Numbered from the stretch's first letter, positions 44,016-54,840 are shown. The stretch is 64,000 nucleotides of DNA from Larus michahellis (GCF_964199755.1 NC_133902.1:60886217-60950216); one strand, 5' to 3'. Program-made: numbers and translations. Notes: generated by a model not told the origin, from the letters alone.

Positions 44016-44290
44016 ATTATATTTTCCTCCTCTTCCCTGCCCCACGGCCGCCCCCATTATATTTTCCTCTTCCACCCTTCTGCCCCCCTTTTATTTTCCC
44101 CACGGCCGCCCCCATTATATTTTCCTCTTCCACCCTTCTGCCCCCCTTTTATTTTCCCCACGGCTGCCCCCATTATATTTTCCTTTTCCACCCTTCTGCC
44201 CCCTTTTATTGTCCCCACGGCCGCCCCCCTTTTATTTTCCCCACAGCCGCCCCCATTATATTTTCCTTTTCCACCCTTCTGCCCCCTTTT
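44016..44290 (+). repeat. 58-bp units with ATTATATTTTCC (founder-like region)
   Basis: ATTATATTTTCC occurs at 44016, 44056, 44114, 44172 and 44255 with intervening CCACCCTTCTGCCCC and CCCCACGGCCGCCCCC. The next array's 26-bp unit is made of the TTTTATTGTCCCCACGG part of this unit, so this looks like the seed from which that array grew. Confidence 0.75.
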
Positions 44291-45118
44291 ATTGTCCCCA
44301 CGGCCGCCCCCCTTTTATTGTCCCCACGGCCGCCCCCCTTTTATTGTCCCCACGGCCGCCCCCCTTTTATTGTCCCCACGGCCGCCCCCCTTTTATTGTC
44401 CCCACGGCCGCCCCCCTTTTATTGTCCCCACGGCCGCCCCCCTTTTATTGTCCCCACGGCCGCCCCCCTTTTATTGTCCCCACGGCCGCCCCCCTTTTAT
44501 TGTCCCCACGGCCGCCCCCCTTTTATTGTCCCCACGGCCGCCCCCCTTTTATTGTCCCCACGGCCGCCCCCCTTTTATTGTCCCCACGGCCGCCCCCCTT
44601 TTATTGTCCCCACGGCCGCCCCCCTTTTATTGTCCCCACGGCCGCCCCCCTTTTATTGTCCCCACGGCCGCCCCCCTTTTATTGTCCCCACGGCCGCCCC
44701 CCTTTTATTGTCCCCACGGCCGCCCCCCTTTTATTGTCCCCACGGCCGCCCCCCTTTTATTGTCCCCACGGCCGCCCCCCTTTTATTGTCCCCACGGCCG
44801 CCCCCCTTTTATTGTCCCCACGGCCGCCCCCCTTTTATTGTCCCCACGGCCGCCCCCCTTTTATTGTCCCCACGGCCGCCCCCCTTTTATTGTCCCCACG
44901 GCCGCCCCCCTTTTATTGTCCCCACGGCCGCCCCCCTTTTATTGTCCCCACGGCCGCCCCCCTTTTATTGTCCCCACGGCCGCCCCCCTTTTATTGTCCC
45001 CACGGCCGCCCCCCTTTTATTGTCCCCACGGCCGCCCCCCTTTTATTGTCCCCACGGCCGCCCCCCTTTTATTGTCCCCACGGCCGCCCCCCTTTTATTG
45101 TCCCCACGGCCGCCCCCC
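44291..45118 (+). repeat. 26-bp array, 32 identical-looking copies
   Basis: The unit is ATTGTCCCCACGGCCGCC plus CCCCTTTT. First ATTGTCC at 44291 and last at 45097, 806 bp apart, exactly 31 periods of 26. No variant copies were noticed, implying very recent expansion. It contains CGGCCG, a methylatable palindrome, in every copy. Confidence 0.95.
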
Positions 45119-45342
45119 TTTTTCTTTTCTTCCCGTCCAGTTCTCTTTTCTTCTTCTCTTCCGAACGGCCGCCCCCCTTTTTCCCTCTTATGCCCGCTGC
45201 CCCCCTTTTTTCTCTACCCTTCCCACCGCCGCCTCCCTCTTTTCTACCCTTCCCACCGCCGCCCGTCATTTTTTTCCTTCTCTTCTGCCCCGTTTCCCCC
45301 CCTTTTTTTCTTCCCTCCCCAAGGCTGCCCCCTTTCTTAACT

Positions 45343-45760
45343 CTTCCGCCCCTCTGCCCGCCTCTTTTTTTCTTCTCTTCCCACAGCCGCCCCCTTTCTT
45401 AACTCTTCCGCCCCTCTGCCCGCCTCTTTTTTTCTACTCTTCCCACAGCCGCCCCCTTTCTTAACTCTTCCGCCCCTCTGCCCGCCTCTTTTTTTCTACT
45501 CTTCCCACAGTCGCCCCCTTTCTTAACTCTTCCGCCCCTTTCCCCCTTTTTTTTCTACTCTTCCCACAGCCGCCCCGTTTTTTCCTCTTCCGCCCCTTTC
45601 CCCCTTTTTTTTCTACTCTTCCCACAGCCGCCCCGTTTTTTCCTCTTCCGCCCCTTTCCCCCTTTTTTTTCTACTCTTCCCACAGCCGCCCCGTTTTTTC
45701 CTCTTCCGCCCCTTTCCCCCTTTTTTTTCTACTCTTCCCACAGCCGCCCCGTTTTTTTTC
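45343..45760 (+). repeat. 62-bp then 58-bp array with CCCACAGCCGCCCC
   Basis: CCACAG falls at 45381, 45443, 45505, 45564, 45622, 45680 and 45738. Spacings are 62, 62, 59, 58, 58 and 58, so a shorter variant took over in the second half. Each unit contains a C/T tract followed by CACAG. Confidence 0.9.
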
Positions 45761-46110
45761 TCACTCTAAGGCCGCCCCTTTTTTCTTCCTTGCCACCCCC
45801 CTGCCCGCTTTTATCTTCCCTTCCCCACATCCGCCCCCTTTTTTTCCTCTTCTGCCCCTTCCCCCCTTCTTTGTTCTCTCCACCCTCTGTCCCCCTTTTT
45901 TTTTCTCTTCCCTTCCCCACGGCCGCACCCCTGCTCCCCTTTTTTTTCCCCACATTCGCCCCTATTTTTTTCCTCTCTTCCGAACGGCCCCCCCTATTTT
46001 TTTCCCCTTCTTTCCCAGCCCCCTTTTTTCTTCTCTTCTCATTGCTCCCCCCCTTTTTTCTCTTACTCCCTCTATCCCACTTTATTTTCCTCTTCCGCTT
46101 CTCTTTCCCC

Positions 46111-46380
46111 CTTTTTTTTTCTTCCTTCCCAGCCGCGCCCCTTTTTTTTTCTTCCTTCCCAGCCGCGCCCCTTTTTTTTTCTTCCTTCCCAGCCGCGCCC
46201 CTTTTTTTTTCTTCCTTCCCAGCCGCGCCCCTTTTTTTTTCTTCCTTCCCAGCCGCGCCCCTTTTTTTTTCTTCCTTCCCAGCCGCGCCCCTTTTTTTTT
46301 CTTCCTTCCCAGCCGCGCCCCTTTTTTTTTCTTCCTTCCCAGCCGCGCCCCTTTTTTTTTCTTCCTTCCCAGCCGCGCCC
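46111..46380 (+). repeat. 30-bp array, 9 copies
   Basis: Unit CTTTTTTTTTCTTCCTTCCC plus AGCCGCGCCC, repeated without visible change nine times. The minus strand is a repeated G/A tract. Confidence 0.95.
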
Positions 46381-46720
46381 CCTTTTTCTCTTCTCTTCCT
46401 CACGGCTGCGCCCCCTTTTTCTCTTCTCTTCCTCACGGCTGCGCCCCCTTTTTCTCTTCTCTTCCTCACGGCTGCGCCCCCTTTTTTCTCTTCTCTTCCT
46501 CACGGCTGCGCCCCTTTTTTTTTCTTCCTTCCCAGCCACCCCCTTTTTTCTCTTCTCTTCCTCACGGCTGCGCCCCTTTTTTTTTCTTCCTTCCCAGCCA
46601 CCCCCTTTTTTCTCTTCTCTTCCTCACGGCTGCGCCCCTTTTTTTTTTCTTCCTCCCCAGCCACCCCCTTTTTTCTCTTCTCTTCCTCACGGCTGCGCCC
46701 CTTTTTTACTCTTACCCCCT
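46381..46720 (+). repeat. 33-bp units followed by composite 62-63-bp units
   Basis: CACGGCTG falls at 46401, 46434, 46467, 46501, 46563, 46625 and 46688. The first spacings are 33-34; the later 62-63-bp units equal one 33-bp unit plus one copy related to the preceding 30-bp array (TTTTTTTTTCTTCCTTCCCA). This is direct evidence that neighbouring arrays fuse into a new higher-order unit. Confidence 0.88.
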
Positions 46721-46936
46721 CCAGCCTACTTTTTTCCTCTTCTGCCCTTCTGCCCCCCTTTTTTTCCTCTTTCCCCGGCAACCCCCTTTTTTCCTTATTT
46801 TCACACCCGTGCCCCCTTTTTTATTCTTCCCGTCCAGCTTCTGGTTTTTTCTTCCCGTCCAGCCCCCTCTTTTTTCTTTTATTCCCCCACCACCCCCTTT
46901 TTTCTTCCCTTCCCCACAGCCGACCCCTTTTTTCCC

Positions 46937-47425
46937 TCCCTTTTTTTCCTCTTCCGCCCCGTTTCCCCTCCCTTTTTTTCCTCTTCCGCCCCGTTTCCCC
47001 TCCCTTTTTTTCCTCTTCCGCCCCGTTTCCCCTCCCTTTTTTTCCTCTTCCGCCCCGTTTCCCCTCCCTTTTTTTCCTCTTCCGCCCCGTTTCCCCTCCC
47101 TTTTTTTCCTCTTCCGCCCCGTTTCCCCTCCCTTTTTTTCCTCTTCCGCCCCGTTTCCCCTCCCTTTTTTTCCTCTTCCGCCCCGTTTCCCCTCCCTTTT
47201 TTTCCTCTTCCGCCCCGTTTCCCCTCCCTTTTTTTCCTCTTCCGCCCCGTTTCCCCTCCCTTTTTTTCCTCTTCCGCCCCGTTTCCCCTCCCTTTTTTTC
47301 CTCTTCCGCCCCGTTTCCCCTCCCTTTTTTTCCTCTTCCGCCCCGTTTCCCCTCCCTTTTTTTCCTCTTCCGCCCCGTTTCCCCTCCCTTTTTTTCCTCT
47401 TCCGCCCCGTTTCCCCTCCCTTTTT
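46937..47425 (+). repeat. 32-bp array, 15 copies
   Basis: Unit TTCCGCCCCGTTTCCCCTCC plus CTTTTTTTCCTC. TTCCG falls every 32 bp from 46952 to 47400 (14 intervals). No CACAG is present in this array. Confidence 0.95.
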
Positions 47426-47939
47426 TCTTATGTCCCCAAGGCTGCCCCCTTTTTTACCTCTTCTGCCCCCTGCCCCTTTTTTCCTTTCCGCCCCCCTGGC
47501 CCCCTCTTTCTTCCTTTCCCCACAGCCGCCCCCTTTTTTTTTTCTTCTCTCCCCACAGCCGCCTGTTATCTTTTTCCTCCTCTTCTGCCCCTTTTCAGCC
47601 CTCTTTTTTCTTCTCTTCCGCCCCTTTCCCCCCCTTTTTTTCTTCTCTTCCGCCCCTTTCCCCCCCTTTTTTCCCTATTCGGCCCCTTTTCAGCCCCCTT
47701 TCCTTCTCTCCCCAAGGCCGCCCCCTTTTTTTCCCTCTTCCACCCCCCTGCCCCTTTTTTCTTCCTTTCTGCCCCCCTTTTTCTTCTCTCCCCACATCCA
47801 CCCCCTTTTTTTTCTTCTCTCCCCACATCCACACCCTTTTTTCCTCTTCTGCCCCTTTTCCCCCCTTTTTTGTCCTCTCTGTCCCCCCTTTTTTCCTCTC
47901 CGCCCCTCTCCCCCCCTTTTTTTCTCTTGCCCTGCCGCC

Positions 47940-48300
47940 CCCCTTTTTCCTTCTTTTTGGCCCCCTGCTCCCCTTCTTCTTTTCTTCCCATCCAGCCCCC
48001 TTTTTTTTTTCTTTTCTTACCCTGCCACCCCCTTTTCTTCTCTTCCAAACGGCCGCCCCTATTTTTTCCCCTTCCTTCTCAGCCCCCTTTTTCCTTCTCT
48101 TGTCATTACTGCCCCCCTTTTTTCTCTTACCTCCTCTACCCCACTTTATTTTCCTCTTCCGCCCCTCTGTCCCCATTTTTCTTTCTTCTTCCTTCCCAGC
48201 CGCCCCCTTTTTCTCTTCTCTTCCTCAAGGCCGTGCCCCTTTTTTTCCTCTTACCCCCTCTAGCCCACTGTTTTCCTCTTCTGCCCTTCTGTCTTCCTTT
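47940..48300 (+). repeat. Segment duplicated ~5.7 kb downstream at 53655-54015
   Basis: The order CCCCCTGCTCCCCTTCTT, CTTACCCTGCC, CGGCCGCCCCTATTTTTT, CTTCTCAGCCCCC, TGTCATTACTGCCCCCC, TACCTCCTCTACCCCAC and TTTATTTTCCTCTTCC is shared with 53655-54015. A long segmental copy within the C/T block shows that large-scale copying also operated, not only short slippage. Confidence 0.8.
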
Positions 48301-48390
48301 TTTTTCTCTTCCCTGCCCCAAAGCCGCCCCCCTTTTTTTCTCTTCCCCCGCTGCCCCCTCTTTTCCTTGTTTTTGCCTCCCTGCTCCCCT

Positions 48391-48575
48391 CTTTTTCTTT
48401 TCTTCCCGTCCAGCCCCCTCTTTTTTCTTTTCTTCCCGTCCAGCCCCCTCTTTTTTCTTTTCTTCCCGTCCAGCCCCCTCTTTTTTCTTTTCTTCCCGTC
48501 CAGCCCCCTCTTTTTTCTTTTCTTCCCGTCCAGCCCCCTCTTTTTTTCTTTTCTTCCTGTCCAGCCCCCTTTTTT
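48391..48575 (+). repeat. 30-bp array, 6 copies
   Basis: Unit TCTTCCCGTCCAGCCCCCTC plus TTTTTTCTTT, with the last copy slightly changed (CCTGTCCAG). Confidence 0.93.
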
Positions 48576-48584
48576 CCTCTTCTT

Positions 48585-49405
48585 CCCTTCCCCCACAGCC
48601 GACCCTATATTTTTCCTCTTCTTCCCTTCCCCCACAGCCGACCCTATATTTTTCCTCTTCTTCCCTTCCCCCACAGCCGACCCTATATTTTTCCTCTTCT
48701 TCCCTTCCCCCACAGCCGACCCTATATTTTTCCTCTTCTTCCCTTCCCCCACAGCCGACCCTATATTTTTCCTCTTCTTCCCTTCCCCCACAGCCGACCC
48801 TATATTTTTCCTCTTCTTCCCTTCCCCCACAGCCGACCCTATATTTTTCCTCTTCTTCCCTTCCCCCACAGCCGACCCTATATTTTTCCTCTTCTTCCCT
48901 TCCCCCACAGCCGACCCTATATTTTTCCTCTTCTTCCCTTCCCCCACAGCCGACCCTATATTTTTCCTCTTCCTTCACAGCCCCTTTTCTTCCCTTCCCC
49001 CACAGCCGACCCTATATTTTTCCTCTTCCTTCACAGCCCCTTTTCTTCCCTTCCCCCACAGCCGACCCTATATTTTTCCTCTTCCTTCACAGCCCCTTTT
49101 CTTCCCTTCCCCCACAGCCGACCCTATATTTTTCCTCTTCCTTCACAGCCCCTTTTCTTCCCTTCCCCCACAGCCGACCCTATATTTTTCCTCTTCCTTC
49201 ACAGCCCCTTTTCTTCCCTTCCCCCACAGCCGACCCTATATTTTTCCTCTTCCTTCACAGCCCCTTTTCTTCCCTTCCCCACAGCCGACCCTATATTTTT
49301 CCTCTTCCTTCACAGCCCCTTTTCTTCCCTTCCCCACAGCCGACCCTATATTTTTCCTCTTCCTTCACAGCCCCTTTTCTTCCCTTCCCCACAGCCGACC
49401 CTTTT
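48585..49405 (+). repeat. 39-bp array (10 copies) turning into a 56/55-bp array (8 copies)
   Basis: GACCC of CCGACCCTATA falls every 39 bp from 48601 to 48952, then at 49008, 49064, 49120, 49176 and 49232 (56 bp) and at 49287, 49342 and 49397 (55 bp). The longer unit equals the 39-bp unit plus CCTTCACAGCCCCTTTT-type sequence. The last three lack one C. TATATTTTT in every copy gives regularly spaced A/T islands in C/T DNA. Confidence 0.94.
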
Positions 49406-49595
49406 TTCCTCTTCTGCCTTCTGTCCCCCTTTTGTTTTTTCCTCTTTCCCACAGCCCCCCGTTTTTCCTCCTCCCTCCCCACAGCCGCCCCCTTTTTTCT
49501 ACTCTTCCTACAGCTGCCTGTCACTTTTTTGTCCTCTCCTGCCCCTTTTCCCCCCTTTTTTTTGTCCTCTCCCGCCCCTTTTCTCCCTCTTGTCC

Positions 49596-49735
49596 CCACG
49601 GCCGCCCCCCTTTTTTTTCCTACTCTTCCTAACGGCCGCCCCCCTTTTTTTTTCCTACTCTTCCTAACGGCCGCCCCCCTTTTTTTTCCTACTCTTCCTA
49701 ACGGCCGCCCCCCTTTTTTTTCCTACTCTTCCTTC
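49596..49735 (+). repeat. 34-35-bp array, 4 copies
   Basis: Unit ACGGCCGCCCCCCTTTTTTT plus TCCTACTCTTCCTA; ACGG at 49597, 49632, 49667 and 49701 (±1). Confidence 0.88.
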
Positions 49736-50040
49736 CCAGCCTTCTTTCCCCAAGGTCGCCCCCTTTTTCCCTCTTCCGCCCCCTGCCCCTTTTTTCTTCC
49801 TTTCCGTCCCGCTGCCCCCCTGTTTCTTCCTGTCCCCACAGCCGCCCCCTTTTTTTTCTTCTCTCCCCACAGCCCCCCCCTTTTTTTTCTTCTCTCCCCA
49901 CAGCCCCCACCTTTTTTTCTATTCTTCCATAGCAGCCCATCGTATTTTTTCCTCCTCTTCCGCCCCTCTTCGCCCCCTTTTTTCTACTCTTCCCACAGCC
50001 GCCCATTGTTTTTTTTTCTTCCTCTTCCTCCCTCCCCAGC

Positions 50041-50236
50041 CCCCCGTTGTTTTTTTCCGCCCCGTCCCCCCCCCCGTTGTTTTTTTCCGCCCCGTCCCCC
50101 CCCCGTTGTTTTTTTCCGCCCCGTCCCCCCCCCCGTTGTTTTTTTCCGCCCCGTCCCCCCCCCCGTTGTTTTTTTCCGCCCCGTCCCCCCCCCCGTTGTT
50201 TTTTTCCGCCCCGTCCCCCCCCCGTTGTTTTTTTCC
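50041..50236 (+). repeat. 29-30-bp array, 7 copies, with runs of 8-10 C
   Basis: GTTGTTTTTTTCCGCCCCGT followed by 8-10 C; GTTGT at 50046, 50076, 50105, 50135, 50165, 50195 and 50224. The C-run length varies by one, typical of slippage. On the minus strand each unit offers a G8-10 tract. Confidence 0.93.
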
Positions 50237-50261
50237 CCTCTTCCGCCCTCTGTCCCTCTTT

Positions 50262-50440
50262 TTTCTCCTCTTCCGTCCCTTCCCCCCCTTTTTTCTCCTC
50301 TTCCGTCCCTTCCCCCCCTTTTTTCTCCTCTTCCGTCCCTTCCCCCCCCTTTTTTCTCCTCTTCCGTCCCTTCCCCCCCCTTTTTTCTCCTCTTCCGTCC
50401 CTTCCCCCCCTTTTTTCTCCTCTTCCGTCCCTTTCCTTCC
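50262..50440 (+). repeat. 30-31-bp array, 6 copies
   Basis: Unit TTCCGTCCCTTCCCCCCC plus TTTTTTCTCCTC; TTCCG at 50271, 50301, 50331, 50362, 50393 and 50423. Confidence 0.92.
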
Positions 50441-50460
50441 TGTTTTTCTTCTCTCCCCAG

Positions 50461-50625
50461 GGCTGACCCCTTTTTTTCTTCTCTCCCCAGGGCTGACCCC
50501 TTTTTTTCATCTCTCCCCAGGGCTGACCCCTTTTTTTCATCTCTCCCCAGGGCTGACCCCTTTTTTTCATCTCTCCCCAGGGCTGACCCCTTTTTTTCAT
50601 CTCTCCCCAGGGCTGACCCCTTTTT
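50461..50625 (+). repeat. 30-bp array, 6 copies, each ending CTCTCCCCAG|GG
   Basis: Unit GGCTGACCCCTTTTTTTCAT plus CTCTCCCCAG, starting 50461, 50491, 50521, 50551, 50581 and 50611 (first with CTT instead of CAT, last partial). Each copy ends like a complete 3' splice site, and GGCTGAC after it resembles the exon start of modules 4 and 6 (GGCTG). Confidence 0.93.
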
Positions 50626-50926
50626 CCTCTTCCGCCCCTTTTCCCCTCTTTTTTCTCTGTCCCTCTGCCCCCCTTTTTGTTCTTTCCACCGCCCCCCTTT
50701 TTTCCTTCTTTTTGCCCCCCTGCTCCCCTTTTTTCTTTTCTACCCATCCAGCCCCCTTTTCTCCTCTTTCTTCCCAGCCCCTTTTTTCTTCTCTTCCCAC
50801 TGCCGCCCCCCTTATTTCTCTTACCCCCTCTACTCCCCTATTTTTTCCTCCTCTGCCCTTCTGTCCCCCTTGTGTTTCTTCTTCCTTCTCAGATGCCCCC
50901 TTTTTTTTCTTTACTCTTCCCACAGC

Positions 50927-51222
50927 CGCCCATCTCTTTTTCTAGTCTTCCCACAGCCGCCCATCTCTTTTTCTAGTCTTCCCACAGCCGCCCATCTCTT
51001 TTTCTAGTCTTCCCACAGCCGCCCATCTCTTTTTCTAGTCTTCCCACAGCCGCCCATCTCTTTTTCTAGTCTTCCCACAGCCGCCCATCTCTTTTTCTAG
51101 TCTTCCCACAGCCGCCCATCTCTTTTTCTAGTCTTCCCACAGCCGCCCATCTCTTTTTCTAGTCTTCCCACAGCCGCCCATCTCTTTTTCTAGTCTTCCC
51201 ACAGCCGCCCATCTTTTTTTTC
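50927..51222 (+). repeat. 31-bp array, 9 copies, CTAGTC...CACAG
   Basis: CTAGTCTTCCCACAGCCGCC plus CATCTCTTTTT; CTAGTC falls every 31 bp from 50942 to 51190 (8 intervals). CTAG may mimic a branch-point/AG context. Related single units recur at 54058-54150. Confidence 0.94.
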
Positions 51223-51754
51223 CTCCTCTTCCTCCCCAACCCACTTTTTTCTCTTCCTTTCCCCACAGCCGCCCATCTTTTTGTCTCCTCTTCCTCCACA
51301 ACCCACTCTGTTTTTCTCTTCCCTTCCCCACAGCTGCCCGTCTTTTTTTTCCTCCTCTTTCGCCCCTCTGCCCCCCTTTTTTTCTTCTCCCCACAGCCGC
51401 CCCCTTTTTTCCTATTCCGCCCCTTTCTCCCCTCCCTTTTCTTCTCTTCCTCACAGCTGCCCCTATATTTTTCCTCTTCCTTCCCAGCCCCCTTTTTCTT
51501 CTCTTCCCACTGCCGCCCCCCTTTTTCCTCTTACCCCCTCTACCCCCCTTTTTTTCCTCTTCCGCCCTTCTGTCCCCGTTTTTGTTTCTTCCTCCTTCCC
51601 ACAGCCCCCCCTTTTTTCTACTCTGCCTCCCCAGTCCCCTTTTTTCCCTCTTCCGCCCCTTTTCCCCCCCCGCCTTTTTCTTTTCTCCTCAAGGCCGCCC
51701 CCTGCCTCCCTTTTTCTTCCCTCCTCAAGGCCGCCCCCTGCCTCCCTTTTTCTT

Positions 51755-51900
51755 CCCTTCCCCACGGCCGCCCCCTTTTTTTATTCTCTCCCCACGGCCG
51801 CCCCCTTTTTTTATTCTCTCCCCACGGCCGCCCCCTTTTTTTATTCTCTCCCCACGGCCGCCCCCTTTTTTTATTCTCTCCCCACGGCCGCCCCCTTTTT
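51755..51900 (+). repeat. 30-bp array, ~5 copies
   Basis: Unit CTCTCCCCACGGCCGCCCCC plus TTTTTTTATT, at 30-bp spacing from ~51756 to 51890. CGGCCG is present in each copy as in the 26-bp array. Confidence 0.9.
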
Positions 51901-52325
51901 TCTTCCTTCCTTCCCCCCCCGCCCCCCTTTTTCTTCCTTCCTTCTCCCCACGGCCGCCCCCTTTTTTCTTCCTTCCTTCCCCCCCCGCCCCCCTTTTTCT
52001 TCCTTCCTTCCCCCCCCGCCCCCCTTTTTCTTCCTTCCTTCCCCCCCCGCCCCCCTTTTTCTTCCTTCCTTCCCCCCCCGCCCCCCTTTTTCTTCCTTCC
52101 TTCCCCCCGCCCCCCTTTTTCTTCCTTCCTTCCCCCCCGCCCCCCTTTTTCTTCCTTCCTTCCCCCCCGCCCCCCTTTTTCTTCCTTCCTTCCCCCCGCC
52201 CCCCTTTTTCTTCCTTCCTTCCCCCCGCCCCCCTTTTTCTTCCTTCCTTCCCCCCCGCCCCCCTTTCTCTTCCTTCCTTCCCCCCCGCCCCCCTTTTTCT
52301 TCCTTCCTTCCCCCCCGCCCCCCTT
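51901..52325 (+). repeat. ~30-bp array, ~13 copies, CTTCCTTCCTTCCCCCCC
   Basis: The unit is CTTCCTTCCTTC, then 6-8 C, GCCCCCC and TTTTT. The C-run and the T-run vary by one or two bases between copies, so the period drifts 28-32 bp. The second copy carries an ACGGCCG variant. Confidence 0.9.
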
Positions 52326-52326
52326 T

Positions 52327-52515
52327 TTCTTCTCTCCCCACATCCGCCCCCTTTTTTTTTCTTCTCTCCCCACATCCGCCCCCTTTTTTTTTCTTCTCTC
52401 CCCACATCCGCCCCCTTTTTTTTTCTTCTCTCCCCACATCCGCCCCCTTTTTTTTTCTTCTCTCCCCACATCCGCCCCCTTTTTTTTTCTTCTCTCCCCA
52501 CATCCGCCCCCTTTT
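52327..52515 (+). repeat. 32-bp array, 6 copies, CCCCACATCCGCCCCC
   Basis: CACATCC falls at 52339, 52371, 52403, 52435, 52467 and 52499. The unit also has a T9-10 run and CTTCTCTCC. Single relatives occur near 47795-47830. Confidence 0.93.
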
Positions 52516-52750
52516 TTCCTCTCCTGCCCCTTTTCTCCCCTTTTTTTTCTCTTCCCCTGCCGCTCCCCTTCTTTGCTTCTTTTTACCACCCTACTCCCCT
52601 TTTTCTTTTCTTCCCCCGCCACCCACTTTTCTTCTTCTTGTCCTCACGGCTGCCCCTATTTTTTTCCTCTTTCTTCCCAGCCCCTTTTTACTTGTCTTCC
52701 AAACGGCCGCCCCCCTTTATTTTCTCTTCTGCCCTTTTGTCCCCCTCTTG

Positions 52751-53030
52751 TTTCTCTCCCCTTCCCACAGCCCCCCCCGGTGTTTCTCTCCCCTTCCCAC
52801 AGCCCCCCCCGGTGTTTCTCTCCCCTTCCCACAGCCCCCCCCGGTGTTTCTCTCCCCTTCCCACAGCCCCCCCCGGTGTTTCTCTCCCCTTCCCACAGCC
52901 CCCCCCGGTGTTTCTCTCCCCTTCCCACAGCCCCCCCCGGTGTTTCTCTCCCCTTCCCACAGCCCCCCCCGGTGTTTCTCTCCCCTTCCCACAGCCCCCC
53001 CCGGTGTTTCTCTCCCCTTCCCACTGCTGC
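52751..53030 (+). repeat. 32-bp array, 8 copies, CACAG + C8 + GGTGTTTC
   Basis: GGTGTTTCTCTCCCCTTCCC plus ACAGCCCCCCCC; GGTG falls every 32 bp from 52779 to 53003. CAG followed by C8 and then GGTG is unusual because the GG islands recur in an otherwise C/T unit. Confidence 0.94.
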
Positions 53031-53254
53031 GCCCTTTTTTTCTTCTTCCGCCCCTTTCCCCCCCGCCCTTTTTTTCTTCCCTTTCCCCCAGCTGCCCCCT
53101 TTTTTTCTACTCTTCCCACAGCCGCACGTCGTTTTTTTCCTCCTCTTCCTCCCCAGCCTTCTTTCCCTCTTCTGCCCTTTCCCCCCTCTTTTTCTTCTCT
53201 CCCCACAGCTGCCCCCTTTTTTTCCTCTTCTACCCCTCTGCCCCTTTTTTTCTT

Positions 53255-53375
53255 CCTTTCCCCACAGCCGCCCCCTTTTTTCCTTCTCTCCCCACAGCCG
53301 CCCCCTTTTTTCCTTCTCTCCCCACAGCCGCCCCCTTTTTTCCTTCTCTCCCCACAGCCGCCCCCTTTTTCCCTC
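53255..53375 (+). repeat. 30-bp array, 4 copies, CCCACAGCCGCCCCC
   Basis: CCACAGCCGCCCCCTTTTTT plus CCTTCTCTCC, at 30-bp spacing from ~53263 to ~53353. Confidence 0.92.
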
Positions 53376-54649
53376 TTCTGGCCCTCTGCCCCCCTTTTTC
53401 CTCTTCTGGCCCTCTGCCCCCCTTTTTTTTCTTCTCTTCCCACAGCCGCCCCCTTTTTTTTTCCTCCTCTTCCGCCCCTTCTCAGCCCTTTTCTTCTCTC
53501 CCCAAGGCTGCCCCCTTTTTTCTTCCTTTCTGCCCCCTGCCCCTTTTTTCTTCTCTCCCCACAGCTGCCCCTTTTTTCCTCTTCTGCCCCTTTTCCCCCC
53601 TTTTTTGTCTTCTCCGCCCTCTGTCCCCCCTTTTTTTTCTCTTCCCCTGCTGGCCCCCTTTTTTCCTTCTTTTTGCCCTCCTGCTCCCCTTCTTTTCTTC
53701 CTATCCAGCCCCCTTTTTTTTTCTTTTCTTACCCTGCCGCCCCCTTTTCTTCTTCTTTTCCGATCGGCCGCCCCTATTTTTTTCCCCTTCCTTCTCAGCC
53801 CCCTTTTTTCTTCTCTTGTCATTACTGCCCCCCTTTTTTTCTCTTACCTCCTCTACCCCACTTTATTTTCCTCTTCCACCCCTCTGTCCCCCTTTTTCTT
53901 TCTTCTTCCTTCCCAGCTGCCCCCTTTTTTCTCTTCTCTTCCTCACAGCCGTGCCCCTTTTTTTCCTCTTACCCCCTCTACCCACCTATTTTTTCCTCTT
54001 CTGCCCTTCTGTCCCCCTTGTTTCTTCTTCCTTCCCAGATGCCCCCTTCTTTTTTCTCTAGTCTTCCCACAGCCGCCCATCTTTTTTCTAGTCTTCCCAC
54101 AGCCGCCCATCTTTTTTCTAGTCTTCCCACAGCCGCCCATCTTTTTTTTCCTCCTCTTCCTCCCCAACCCACTTTTTTCTTCCTTTCCCCACAGCCGCCC
54201 GTCTTTTTTTTCCTCCTCTTCCTCCCCAACCCCCTTTTTCTACTCTTCCCACAGCCGCCTGTCTTTTTGCCTCCTCTTCCTCCACAACCCACTCTTTTTC
54301 TCTTCCCTTCCCCACAGCCACCTGTCTTTTTTTCCTCCTCTTCCTCCACAACCCCCTTTTTTCTTCTGTTCTGCTCCTTTCCCCCCCTTTTTTCCTCTTC
54401 CGCCCCTCTGCCCCCCTTTTTCTTCCTTTCCCCACAGCCGCCCCCTTTTTTTTCTTCTCTCCCCACAGCTGCCCCCTTTTTCACTCTTCTGCCCCTTTCC
54501 CCCTTTTTTTCCCTCTTCTGCCCCTCTGCCCCCTTTTTTTTCTACTCTTCCTACAGCCCCCACTTTTTCTACATTCCCACAGCTGCCCGTTGTTTTTTTC
54601 CTTCTCTTACTCCCCAGCCCCCTTTTTCTTCTCTTCCTACTGCTGCCCC

Positions 54650-54840
54650 CTCTTTTTTCTCCTCCGCCCCTTCCCCCCTACCCTTTTTTCTCCTCCGCCC
54701 CTTCCCCCCTACCCTTTTTTCCTCTTCCGCCCCTTCCCCCTACCCTTTTTTCCTCTTCCGCCCCTTTCCCCCCTACCCTTTTTTCCTCTTCCGCCCCTTT
54801 CCCCCCTACCCTTTTTTCCTCTTCCGCCCCTTTCACCCCC
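54650..54840 (+). repeat. 30-32-bp array, ~6 copies, CCCTACCCTTTTTTCC
   Basis: CGCCCCTTTCCCCCCTACCC plus TTTTTTCCTCTTC, with variation of one or two bases (TTCCCCCC or TTTCCCCCC). Confidence 0.88.

Noticed and set aside
44291..52515. Regular 26-33 bp repeats resembling a CRISPR array
   Set aside because: The repeats are contiguous with no unique spacers, the context is eukaryotic and no cas genes exist.
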